A stretch of 5,474 nt of DNA, from the NCBI GenBank assembly GCA_016933985.1, contig JAFGTU010000123.1, positions 1 to 5,474 of the forward strand, given 5' to 3'. The notes beneath the pieces are model-generated. The model was not told the DNA's origin and did no database searches. It was given only the letters and a program-made list of their open reading frames with translations. Below, piece after piece: positions 1-4,823 of this stretch. This DNA is from Sedimentisphaerales bacterium. GTDB taxonomy: Bacteria; Planctomycetota; Phycisphaerae; Sedimentisphaerales; Anaerobacaceae. Each line of letters starts with the position of its first letter. The first letter of the stretch is position 1. The position numbers were made by a program, and so were the translations under genes.

Positions 1-1
1 G

Positions 2-886
2 CTGCTGAGCCGCTCGACAATCTTTCAGTTCGCATCGCTGGGCGAAGACCAGATCGTCGCGCTGCTCCTCCGGGCCTTGAAGGACATATCCCGCGGGCTG
101 GGCAAGTACAAGGTCGCCGCCAGCGACGAGGCGATGGAGCATCTGGCGAAGATCTCCGACGGCGACGCCCGGCGTGCCTTGACCGCACTGGAGGTCGGCG
201 TTCTCAGCCAGCTCGCTTTGCTGGGCGACGACAAGGCCAAGATTACTTTTGACCTGGCCGTCGCGCAGGAGTCGATCCAGGCCAAGGCCATCCGATACGA
301 TCAACACGGCGACGAGCACTACGACGCCGCCAGCGCACTGATAAAGTCCATGCGTGGCTCCGATCCCGACGCGACTGTCTACTGGCTGGCCAGGATGCTG
401 ACTGCCGGCGAGGATCCGCGATTCGTCGCGAGGCGAATCTCCATCCTCGCCAGCGAGGACATCGGCAACGCCGACCCGCGCGCCCTGTCGGTGGCGGCTG
501 CGGCCTTCGACATCACCGAGAAGATCGGCATGCCCGAATGCCAGCTCACGCTCGCACAGGCGGCTATATACATGGCCTGCGCGCCGAAGTCCAACGCCTC
601 GGCCTTGGCCATCTGGGCGGCGATGAAAGACGTCAAGGACAACCGCACCATCCCCGTGCCGAAGCACCTCCGCAACGCACCGCACCCCGGCATGGCCGAG
701 CAGTTCGGCTATTCCAAGGGCTACCAGTACAGCCACAAGTTCGAAGGCGGCGTCAGCCCCGACCAGGACTACCTCGGCGTCGATAAGACCTACTACGCGC
801 CCACCGACCGCGGCTACGAGAAGCACATCGCCGCCTACCTCGAATGGGTCGAGAAGCTCAAGAGCGACGGCGAGCCCAAGGAGTAG
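2..886 (+). CDS. rarA: Replication-associated recombination protein A (RarA/MgsA), 5'-truncated
   Basis: This is the C-terminal 294 residues of the AAA+ ATPase RarA (MgsA; WRNIP1/Mgs1 family), which acts at stalled replication forks. The frame is open from base 2, so the start lies outside the window; the in-frame TTG at 77 is internal. Family length is about 430-450 residues, so roughly 150 are missing, including Walker A and B. The fragment opens with LLSRSTIFQF, the arginine-finger region of the AAA+ module. The sensor-2 helix SDGDARRALTALE is at fragment residues 52-64. The MgsA C-terminal tetramerisation domain follows, with HGDEHYD, KSMRGSDPDA, GEDPRFVARR and ASEDIGNADPRAL near residues 103-162, then KSNAS and VPKHLRNAPHP. 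The C-terminal GGVSPDQDYLG...YYAPTDRGYE matches the family end, so the 3' end is intact. Codon use is GC-rich. Family assignment is firm; the role is taken from the family. Confidence 0.94.
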   Translation: MLSRSTIFQFASLGEDQIVALLLRALKDISRGLGKYKVAASDEAMEHLAKISDGDARRALTALEVGVLSQLALLGDDKAKITFDLAVAQESIQAKAIRYDQHGDEHYDAASALIKSMRGSDPDATVYWLARMLTAGEDPRFVARRISILASEDIGNADPRALSVAAAAFDITEKIGMPECQLTLAQAAIYMACAPKSNASALAIWAAMKDVKDNRTIPVPKHLRNAPHPGMAEQFGYSKGYQYSHKFEGGVSPDQDYLGVDKTYYAPTDRGYEKHIAAYLEWVEKLKSDGEPKE

Positions 887-900
887 ACAGCCGCCCGCCC

Positions 901-1010
901 GCGGCCCGAAACGGCACGAAACGTACCCAAACGGCACGAAACGGCACCAAACGTGCGCATTCGTGCTGAATCGGCCCCATTCGTCCCCAAACGGCGCCGA
1001 ACGGCCGAGC
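901..1010. repeat. Degenerate 10-bp tandem repeat, 11 units
   Basis: Eleven consecutive units of exactly 10 bp follow the rarA stop codon by 14 bp. Every unit has CG at its second and third positions (902-903, 912-913, and so on to 1002-1003). Nine of eleven end in AA or AT, and eight have C at position 7; a rough consensus is ACGGCACCAA. Some units start T instead of A, giving AATCG or ATTCG in place of AAACG. The 12-mer AAACGGCACGAA occurs at 909-920, 929-940 and again at 1333-1344, outside the array. No reading frame here looks protein-like. Function is unknown. Confidence 0.8.
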
Positions 1011-1058
1011 CGCTGCGAACGCAACACGTTGGCTGCGAGTGAGTTAGCTATTTTTGGA

Positions 1059-1120
1059 TTTCCAATTTCCAATTTCCAATTTCCGATTGAGAATCCTGAT
1101 CCCTGGTCCCTGGCTCCCGG
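1059..1120. repeat. Two adjacent heptanucleotide repeats
   Basis: Positions 1059-1086 hold four copies of TTTCCAA, the last being TTTCCGA. After 13 unrelated bases a second 7-bp series starts at 1100: TCCCTGG, TCCCTGG, CTCCCGG. Such TTTCCAA runs next to TCCCTGG runs are, in my experience, a recurrent intergenic motif in planctomycete-like environmental genomes and give spurious ORFs when translated. That recollection is not verified here. Confidence 0.75.
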
Positions 1121-1208
1121 TCTCTATCCGTTGGTCTGTATTCGATTGTCAAATAACATTGTCGCCAGCGCACACAAGGTGCGCCCACCTTTACCGGCGA
1201 CCTACCTC

Positions 1209-1346
1209 TTTTGCGCGCGCAGATGGCACGCATGGGTGGCACGGTTTGCTTGCAAACCGTGTAGCTGCAAAGACAAAAGATTTTTTATTTTTCCGGTGAA
1301 AATCTCAGAAGGGGTAACGGTTTTGCGCGCGCAAACGGCACGAATG
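1209..1346. repeat. 26-bp direct repeat pair containing TGCGCGCGCA
   Basis: The segments 1209-1234 and 1321-1346 match at 23 of 26 bases and lie 112 bp apart. Both begin TTTTGCGCGCGCA and continue into a GGCACG motif. Each contains the perfect palindrome TGCGCGCGCA (1212-1221 and 1324-1333), an alternating purine-pyrimidine tract. In the second copy the palindrome extends to 14 bp (1322-1335). The second copy also contains the 12-mer AAACGGCACGAA shared with the 10-bp array upstream. Confidence 0.75.
1240..1261. repeat. REP-like palindrome, 10-bp arms with 2-nt loop
   Basis: CACGGTTTGC (1240-1249) and GCAAACCGTG (1252-1261) are perfect inverted repeats separated by TT. The tetranucleotide GTGG (1236-1239) directly precedes the palindrome, an arrangement like that of REP elements, which have a tetranucleotide next to a hairpin and are moved by RAYT transposases. 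No RAYT gene is in the window. On the + strand a T-rich stretch (1280-1291) follows about 18 bases later, too far for a classical intrinsic terminator. Confidence 0.6.
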
Positions 1347-1349
1347 CCG
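1336..1349 (-). terminator. Possible weak terminator of the DUF4411 operon
   Basis: Read on the minus strand, this is CGGCA-TTCG-TGCCG, a 5-bp stem closed by a UUCG tetraloop. It begins 18 nt after the stop codon of the DUF4411 gene and is followed by TTTGCGCG. The stable tetraloop supports a transcript-level hairpin; the short stem and only three T residues argue against strong termination. Confidence 0.35.
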
Positions 1350-1367
1350 CAGAAAGGAATGTCCCCT

Positions 1368-1847
1368 TTATCTTAGTCTAGCCGAAAGCTTCAGACCGAT
1401 CTCACGAACAAACTGAATGTCGTCAATGCAAGGGATATTGTATGCATGACACACATCAGGGATCTTGATCTTACGTGGCGCAAAACCTTCCTTAGTCACG
1501 ACAACTGCTTTTTCTGCCATTGCGTGCGCGACTACCCAGGCATCGGCCATCGAGCGATCTTTCTTATCGTCTATGAGCTCTTTATGCGTACTAAGGATAT
1601 TTCTCAGGTTCACCTGCACCTGTTCGCTGATTTCTCGGAAAAGAAACGGGCGTTCCTTCGCCCATGCATGGAGACCATCGTCTTGCTTCTCGATCTCCCT
1701 CTTCACTTCCTGCGTGCAGAAAACCACTCCTTTATTTGCTAAGTCTTCCAGGACTTGCCAATACTCTGGACATATGTCCACGGAATAATATGTGTTCCAT
1801 GGCTGGATAAGGGCACTCGTGTCCAAGCAGTATATCTTTTTGCTCAT
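1368..1847 (-). CDS. DUF4411 family PIN-like protein, putative toxin/nuclease
   Basis: This 159-residue protein fits the DUF4411 family (PIN-like fold), small proteins usually encoded beside an XRE/ImmA-IrrE peptidase and regarded as toxin-like nucleases. PIN nucleases use clustered acidic residues to bind metal and cut RNA. Visible candidates are D9 in YCLDTSALI, E47 and/or E51 in TQEVKREIE, and D97 and D102 in DRSMADAWVVA. A TKEGF segment (118-122) follows, then the family-typical KIPDVCHAYNIPCID (128-142). No signal peptide or membrane segment is visible, so it should be cytoplasmic. The ATG is preceded by GGGGGG (1852-1857 read on the minus strand) at about 4 nt. The gene starts 10 bp after the stop of the peptidase gene, so the two are almost certainly cotranscribed. 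It is AT-rich compared with rarA (25 G+C of 60 at 1561-1620). Family is fairly sure; toxin activity is inferred. Confidence 0.85.
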   Translation of the reverse strand: MSKKIYCLDTSALIQPWNTYYSVDICPEYWQVLEDLANKGVVFCTQEVKREIEKQDDGLHAWAKERPFLFREISEQVQVNLRNILSTHKELIDDKKDRSMADAWVVAHAMAEKAVVVTKEGFAPRKIKIPDVCHAYNIPCIDDIQFVREIGLKLSARLR

Positions 1848-1857
1848 CTAAGCCCCC

Positions 1858-3042
1858 CTATGTTCCAAGGGCTGCAGGAATACCCGCGTATGAAGCCAGT
1901 TCAGTCAGATGGTTTGCCTTGACTCCGAGCAGGACACTGGCATCCCGAATGGTGATGAATGCGCTTCTGCACGCCGAAAGGACAGTCTGGGTGAAGACAC
2001 GCCCGTTACTAGCTACCTTTGTGTAGTAGTAGTGCCCTCCGCCGGGTTTTTCCTTTCTCCTTTGTGCGTAATCTCTCCATCGGTCTCGGTAATAAGCTCG
2101 GAGTTGATTATACCTATCCGTTGAAATAATCTGGCGATCTAGAAGACGACGAGCAATGGCTTCCTCGCTGACTTTGAATTGTGCGGATACATTCTCAATC
2201 TTCTCTTTCAAAGAAAGTTTTGTCCCTAGCGCTTGCCATTGCCGGGAGAAGGCTACCTCGTCAAGCAAGGCTTCTGATGCAATCCTGTTGCAAAAGATCT
2301 CAACCATATCGCTCAGGTTCTTACCAGGCCGATCTAGACCCTCAAGGTTCGAGATTCCTGGCTCATCTATCCACAGATGGGCAAGCTCGTGAAGAAGCGT
2401 GAATGCTTGAGCAACAAGAGCGTCCGAAGAATTGAGGTAGATAAACGGTGCAAACGAATCAGTTAGCAGTAAGCCGCGCGCTTCCTCACACTCAATTTTG
2501 CCTTCTCGGCACACGGATACGCCGCAATCCTCTGCTCTTTCGATCCAGAGCCACAACGCGTCCCTTCGTGTGTTACAAGCCATTTGGTCCGCAGGTGTAA
2601 TCCCTAGTTCTCGGCGTATAGATGCGGCAACCTCTGCGGCGTTGTCATCAATCTTCGCCGAGCCGACAAACTGGAGCTTCTCTGCTCCCCCAGCAATAAG
2701 AAAGTCCCGTAGCCACTCTTGGCGTGCCCAGACCCGCCGTATAAGTAGGGCCAGTTCAGGGCTGTATTCACTAGGCTGGCCATCCGGTAGGTGTCGAAAG
2801 TCTCGCAACGTTCCGAAGTCTTTCGGTGGCTCAGGCAAGTAGAATACCGCGAGACTTCGTTTGTAAATCACTGCTGCCCTACGAGCCTGTGCAAGCGTTG
2901 GTCGTAGAGAGCCGTTTTCCCAAGCTTTTATATCTTGGGTTGCTCGTCCAATTCTTTGCGCAGCCGTGGCAATGTCAAAACCAGCTTTCTCCCTCGCCCA
3001 CTTCATAACCGAGGGAGTTACAATCGCCTCTTGCCTTGCCAT
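1858..3042 (-). CDS. XRE-family HTH domain / ImmA-IrrE family metallo-endopeptidase
   Basis: This 394-residue protein joins an N-terminal helix-turn-helix to a zinc peptidase. Residues 8-65 (VTPSVMKWAREKAGFDIATAA through WENGSLRPTL) form the XRE-type DNA-binding domain. The ImmA/IrrE domain carries H218-E-L-A-H222 as the HExxH zinc motif, and E248 in VEIFCNRIASEALL fits the third ligand. ImmA cleaves phage-type repressors and IrrE/DdrO-type systems control DNA-damage genes, so self-regulated control of a partner gene is likely. The C-terminal region (about 334-394, starting GGGHYYYTKV) includes RDASVLLGVKANHL, which looks like a second small helical domain. The ATG at 3042 is supported by an upstream AGGGG and by the conserved start-proximal VTPSVMKWARE. 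It is first in an operon with the DUF4411 gene and divergent from the folate gene. It is AT-rich (22 G+C of 60 at 2161-2220), suggesting transfer. Substrate unknown. Confidence 0.9.
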   Translation of the reverse strand: MARQEAIVTPSVMKWAREKAGFDIATAAQRIGRATQDIKAWENGSLRPTLAQARRAAVIYKRSLAVFYLPEPPKDFGTLRDFRHLPDGQPSEYSPELALLIRRVWARQEWLRDFLIAGGAEKLQFVGSAKIDDNAAEVAASIRRELGITPADQMACNTRRDALWLWIERAEDCGVSVCREGKIECEEARGLLLTDSFAPFIYLNSSDALVAQAFTLLHELAHLWIDEPGISNLEGLDRPGKNLSDMVEIFCNRIASEALLDEVAFSRQWQALGTKLSLKEKIENVSAQFKVSEEAIARRLLDRQIISTDRYNQLRAYYRDRWRDYAQRRKEKPGGGHYYYTKVASNGRVFTQTVLSACRSAFITIRDASVLLGVKANHLTELASYAGIPAALGT

Positions 3043-3074
3043 AGGAAGCCCCTAACAAATCCGGTGTCACGTTT

Positions 3075-3102
3075 ATGCTACACGTAGGATGACAGAAAGC
3101 AA
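3075..3102 (-). promoter_or_regulatory. Candidate promoter of the peptidase-DUF4411 operon
   Basis: On the minus strand TTGCTT (3097-3102) and TAGCAT (3075-3080) are separated by 16 bp and lie about 33 bp before the ATG. The -10 match is 4 of 6 and the -35 match is weak. Two direct CACGT copies (3068-3072, 3081-3085) and an inverted TGTCA/TGACA pair (3065-3069, 3090-3094) overlap it and could be operator half-sites for the XRE domain. This is a guess from position only. Confidence 0.3.
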
Positions 3103-3164
3103 GCGCCTGCTGCGCAACTGAAGAGATGATCGGATTTATTTAGTTGGTAGCATGAGGGAAGTGC

Positions 3165-3183
3165 GTGGGTGCATAGCACCCAC
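3165..3183. repeat. Hairpin, 8-bp arms with ATA loop
   Basis: GTGGGTGC (3165-3172) and GCACCCAC (3176-3183) are perfect inverted repeats around ATA. It lies in the divergent region, upstream of the predicted folate-gene promoter. Together with the palindrome at 1240-1261 it suggests that short REP-like hairpins are spread through the spacers of this genome. There is no T-run for a terminator. Confidence 0.55.
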
Positions 3184-3203
3184 ACTACAAGTCGGGATAG
3201 GGA

Positions 3204-3229
3204 GGAGACGGCGCTGCCTTACCGTCTCC
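3204..3229. repeat. Hairpin, 8-bp arms with 10-nt loop
   Basis: GGAGACGG (3204-3211) and CCGTCTCC (3222-3229) are perfect inverted repeats. The structure ends 4 bp before the predicted -35 box of the folate gene, so it could be a regulator-binding dyad or an RNA hairpin from upstream read-through. Nothing in the sequence decides between them. Confidence 0.45.
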
Positions 3230-3233
3230 AGAA

Positions 3234-3262
3234 TTGACAGGCGCGGGTTCGCGGCCGACAAT
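3234..3262 (+). promoter_or_regulatory. Predicted promoter of the folate gene, possibly leaderless
   Basis: A perfect TTGACA (3234-3239) is followed after exactly 17 bp by GACAAT (3257-3262, 4 of 6 to TATAAT). The expected transcription start, 6-7 bases beyond the -10 box, falls at 3268-3269, which is the A of the preferred ATG. The only G-rich stretch before that ATG (GCGGGG) abuts it and cannot serve as a normal ribosome binding site. Confidence 0.5.
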
Positions 3263-3268
3263 GCGGGG

Positions 3269-3847
3269 ATGAAGGAGCGTCTGCGTAAGGAGATTTTCAC
3301 CAGGCTGGCGGAGATGCCGGCTGAGCGGCTGGCTGCGGCAAGTGCGGCTATCTGCTCGAAGGCGATCGGCCTGGCTGAATATCAAGCCGCCGGCGTGGTG
3401 ATGCTGTATCTGTCGATTGAAAAGGAAGTTGACACCGACGCTATCGCCGCAGACGCATTGGCCGGCGGCAAGGTGGTTCTCGCCCCCAAGGCCGACTGGG
3501 ACAGACAGGAGATCGCGCCGATTCAAATCCAAAGCCTCACCGAGGGGCTGGCGGTCGGCAGGGCTGGCATACGCGAGCCGGCCGGCGGCAAGCCCTGGCC
3601 GGTGGAAAGAATCGACCTCGTCATCGCGCCGGGGCTGGCGTTCAACTCAACAGGCGGCCGGCTTGGAAGAGGCGGCGGATTCTACGACCGATTCCTGGCG
3701 ACGCTGGTTGGCCGGACTATAATCTGCTCCCTGGCGTTCGACTGCCAGGTGGTCGATGAGCTCCCGGCTGAGCAGCACGACCACCCCATCGACATTCTTG
3801 TAACCGAAAAGCGACTTATGCGATTTGAAAGGCCCAAGTGCAAGTAG
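3269..3847 (+). CDS. ygfA: 5-formyltetrahydrofolate cyclo-ligase (MTHFS)
   Basis: This cytoplasmic enzyme converts 5-formyl-THF plus ATP to 5,10-methenyl-THF, salvaging a folate storage or by-product form into one-carbon metabolism. From the ATG at 3269 it has 192 residues, normal for the family (about 180-200). The N-terminal KERLRKEIFTRL matches the basic ATP-contacting helix. LYLSIEKEVDT (47-56) is the folate-pocket strand-turn, LAPKAD (71-76) follows, and GIREPAGG is at 100-107. PGLAFNSTGGRLGRGGGFYD (121-140) is the signature ATP/phosphate loop. DHPIDILVTEKRL (171-183) is the typical C-terminal strand. An in-frame ATG at 3152 would add 39 residues unlike the family and would translate two hairpins, so it is rejected. 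The gene stands alone, divergent from the peptidase operon, and ends 13 bp before a fold-back element. GC-rich like rarA (37 of 60 at 3481-3540). Confidence 0.93.
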   Translation: MKERLRKEIFTRLAEMPAERLAAASAAICSKAIGLAEYQAAGVVMLYLSIEKEVDTDAIAADALAGGKVVLAPKADWDRQEIAPIQIQSLTEGLAVGRAGIREPAGGKPWPVERIDLVIAPGLAFNSTGGRLGRGGGFYDRFLATLVGRTIICSLAFDCQVVDELPAEQHDHPIDILVTEKRLMRFERPKCK

Positions 3848-3860
3848 CTACAGAATGAGA

Positions 3861-4024
3861 ACTTAGAGTCCCTAACAAAATGAAGCGTCGCACCGAGAAC
3901 GAGCGTTTTTCCGATTGGCAAGGAAGGCGAAGCAGCCAACCACTGGGTTGGCGATGCAGCCTGACGCCGCCAAGCGGGAAATAAGCCTTTAGAATGCAGG
4001 TTCATTTTGTTAGGGGCTCTAAGT
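3861..4024. mobile_element. MITE-like fold-back element without transposase
   Basis: Positions 3861-3884 and 4001-4024 are inverted repeats matching at 23 of 24 bases. The element is palindromic at three levels: these ends; a subterminal imperfect pair (3902-3919 with 3969-3987, TTTTTCC...TTGGC facing GCCAAGCGGGAAA); and a central GCCAACC-ACTG-GGTTGGC hairpin (3935-3952). The outermost ACTTA and TAAGT suggest insertion into ACTTAAGT with TA duplication (3864-3865 and 4020-4021). That would leave a 154-bp element (3866-4019) starting GAGTCCCTAAC, in the manner of IS630/mariner-type MITEs. The TA reading is inference. It lies just after the folate gene and may also fold at its mRNA 3' end. Confidence 0.7.
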
Positions 4025-4313
4025 CCAGCAAAGCGGCATTTGTACGCCGACCAGTCGGCGGCGTCAAGGACAGAACATGAAACAGGCCCTGCAATGGAGC
4101 CTTTCTGCTCATAATCTGCCTCTCAAGCATTGATTAGACGATGATTACTCTCGGTTTGGCGCTGGGAAAAGTGCGGCTTCTCGACAGGTGCCGTTCACAA
4201 CTTCTTTATTATACGATTGATGCGCACATATAGCGGGCGATTTAGGTGATTATTTACCTGGTGTGGCCATGGTTTTTCAGGCTATTCTTACCTGCATCTT
4301 TTAGGCCCCCACT
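4025..4313. other. Intergenic region, no gene seen
   Basis: No reading frame here has a plausible start, ribosome site and protein-like composition. The one clear structure is a hairpin at 4045-4060, CGCCGA-CCAG-TCGGCG, without a T-run after it. The rest is mixed-composition sequence with scattered AT-rich patches and no recognised RNA gene or repeat. Confidence 0.5.
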
Positions 4314-4327
4314 AGGGAAAAACCCCT
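4314..4327. promoter_or_regulatory. Possible activator-binding dyad
   Basis: AGGG (4314-4317) and CCCT (4324-4327) flank an A-rich centre in the context CTAGGGAAAAACCCCTTG. The dyad centre (4320.5) is about 61 bp before the predicted start of the promoter at 4347-4375, the usual place for a class I activator. The arms are only 4 bp, so this rests mainly on position. Confidence 0.3.
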
Positions 4328-4346
4328 TGCCGCCGAATATTTAGAC

Positions 4347-4375
4347 TTGACACAGTCTGCACTTGCTGTTAATAT
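4347..4375 (+). promoter_or_regulatory. Predicted sigma-70-type promoter upstream of the PEP-CTERM gene
   Basis: A perfect TTGACA (4347-4352) and TAATAT (4370-4375, 4 of 6) are 17 bp apart. The predicted start is near 4382. The next convincing gene downstream is the PEP-CTERM gene at 4824, which would give a leader of about 440 nt. A second, poorer candidate is TATAAT at 4584-4589, without a good -35 box. Confidence 0.5.
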
Positions 4376-4381
4376 ATGCCT

Positions 4382-4823
4382 TAGAGCGTTGGGTTGCAGA
4401 CTCTAGTGTGCTTAGTCTCCCCATGCTCTACGCTTGTGTTGTCCGGCAGCGTGCCGGGCAGCTGCTTGCCGCTGTTAGTCGTAGGATTCTGGTCGGAGAG
4501 GAATAAGGAGGCGGCCACCTGCGAAGGCATCTCAAGCCAACGCAATTTCGATAAAACTGCTCTGATGTTTAGATAAGTTCGCTTATAATCAGTTCAATCT
4601 AGTTAAGGAGAAGGAGGTTGATATAGAGAGAGGAAGTGGAACGGATTTGCTTTGGATATCTTTTTGTTGATGTATGTTGTTTGCAGTACGCAGTATTGTC
4701 AGGCGAAACTCGTCGGGTAGCTTTGGGCCGGCGGAATGAGCCTGGCAAGCAGTAAAGTGTTAGAAGTTTGGAAGTAGCGCGTTAGCTTACAACTTAACAT
4801 CTTCAATCGTAAAGGAGACATAT
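4382..4823 (+). other. Long putative leader of the PEP-CTERM gene
   Basis: No convincing gene is found here. It holds a hairpin at 4441-4459 (GTCCGGCA-GCG-TGCCGGGC, one G-U pair) and strong Shine-Dalgarno-like sequences at 4504-4511 (TAAGGAGG) and 4604-4617 (TAAGGAG followed by AAGGAGG). Neither is followed by a start codon at proper distance with an open frame; the TTG after the second meets a stop two codons later. A 39-codon GTG frame (4636-4755) has only AGAGG 2 nt before it. No known riboswitch class was recognised. Confidence 0.35.
4811..4817 (+). promoter_or_regulatory. Ribosome binding site of the PEP-CTERM gene
   Basis: AAAGGAG lies 6 nt before the ATG at 4824, a near-ideal Shine-Dalgarno sequence that fixes the start of the following gene. 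Confidence 0.85.

Noticed and set aside
2..886. Opposite-strand frames within rarA
   Set aside because: Long antisense frames are usual in GC-rich genes; the sense protein is a clear RarA match.
1237..1255. Sigma-54-like TGGCACG...TTGCA
   Set aside because: The GG to GC spacing is 12 instead of 10, and the motif is explained by the palindrome.
963..1376. 137-codon frame on the + strand and shorter frames on both strands in the rarA downstream spacer
   Set aside because: They translate the 10-bp and 7-bp repeats and the palindrome, giving low-complexity peptides with no ribosome site.
3152..3268. Upstream ATG of the folate gene adding 39 residues
   Set aside because: The extension is Arg/Cys-rich, unlike the family N-terminus, runs through two hairpins, and would place the predicted promoter inside the gene.
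3861..4024. Integron attC site (CTAAC...GTTAG ends)
   Set aside because: The ends pair continuously over 24 bp without the spaced R/L boxes and unpaired bases of attC; CCCTAAC/GTTAGGG misses the RYYYAAC/GTTRRRY rule, and there is no integrase or cassette array.
3962..4066. 10-bp inverted match TGACGCCGCC (3962-3971) / GGCGGCGTCA (4057-4066)
   Set aside because: It crosses the element boundary asymmetrically and a GC-rich 10-mer match is expected by chance.
4394..4576. 60-codon TTG-started frame
   Set aside because: It starts about 12 nt after the predicted transcription start with no ribosome site, and its Ser/Cys/Leu-rich composition is not protein-like.
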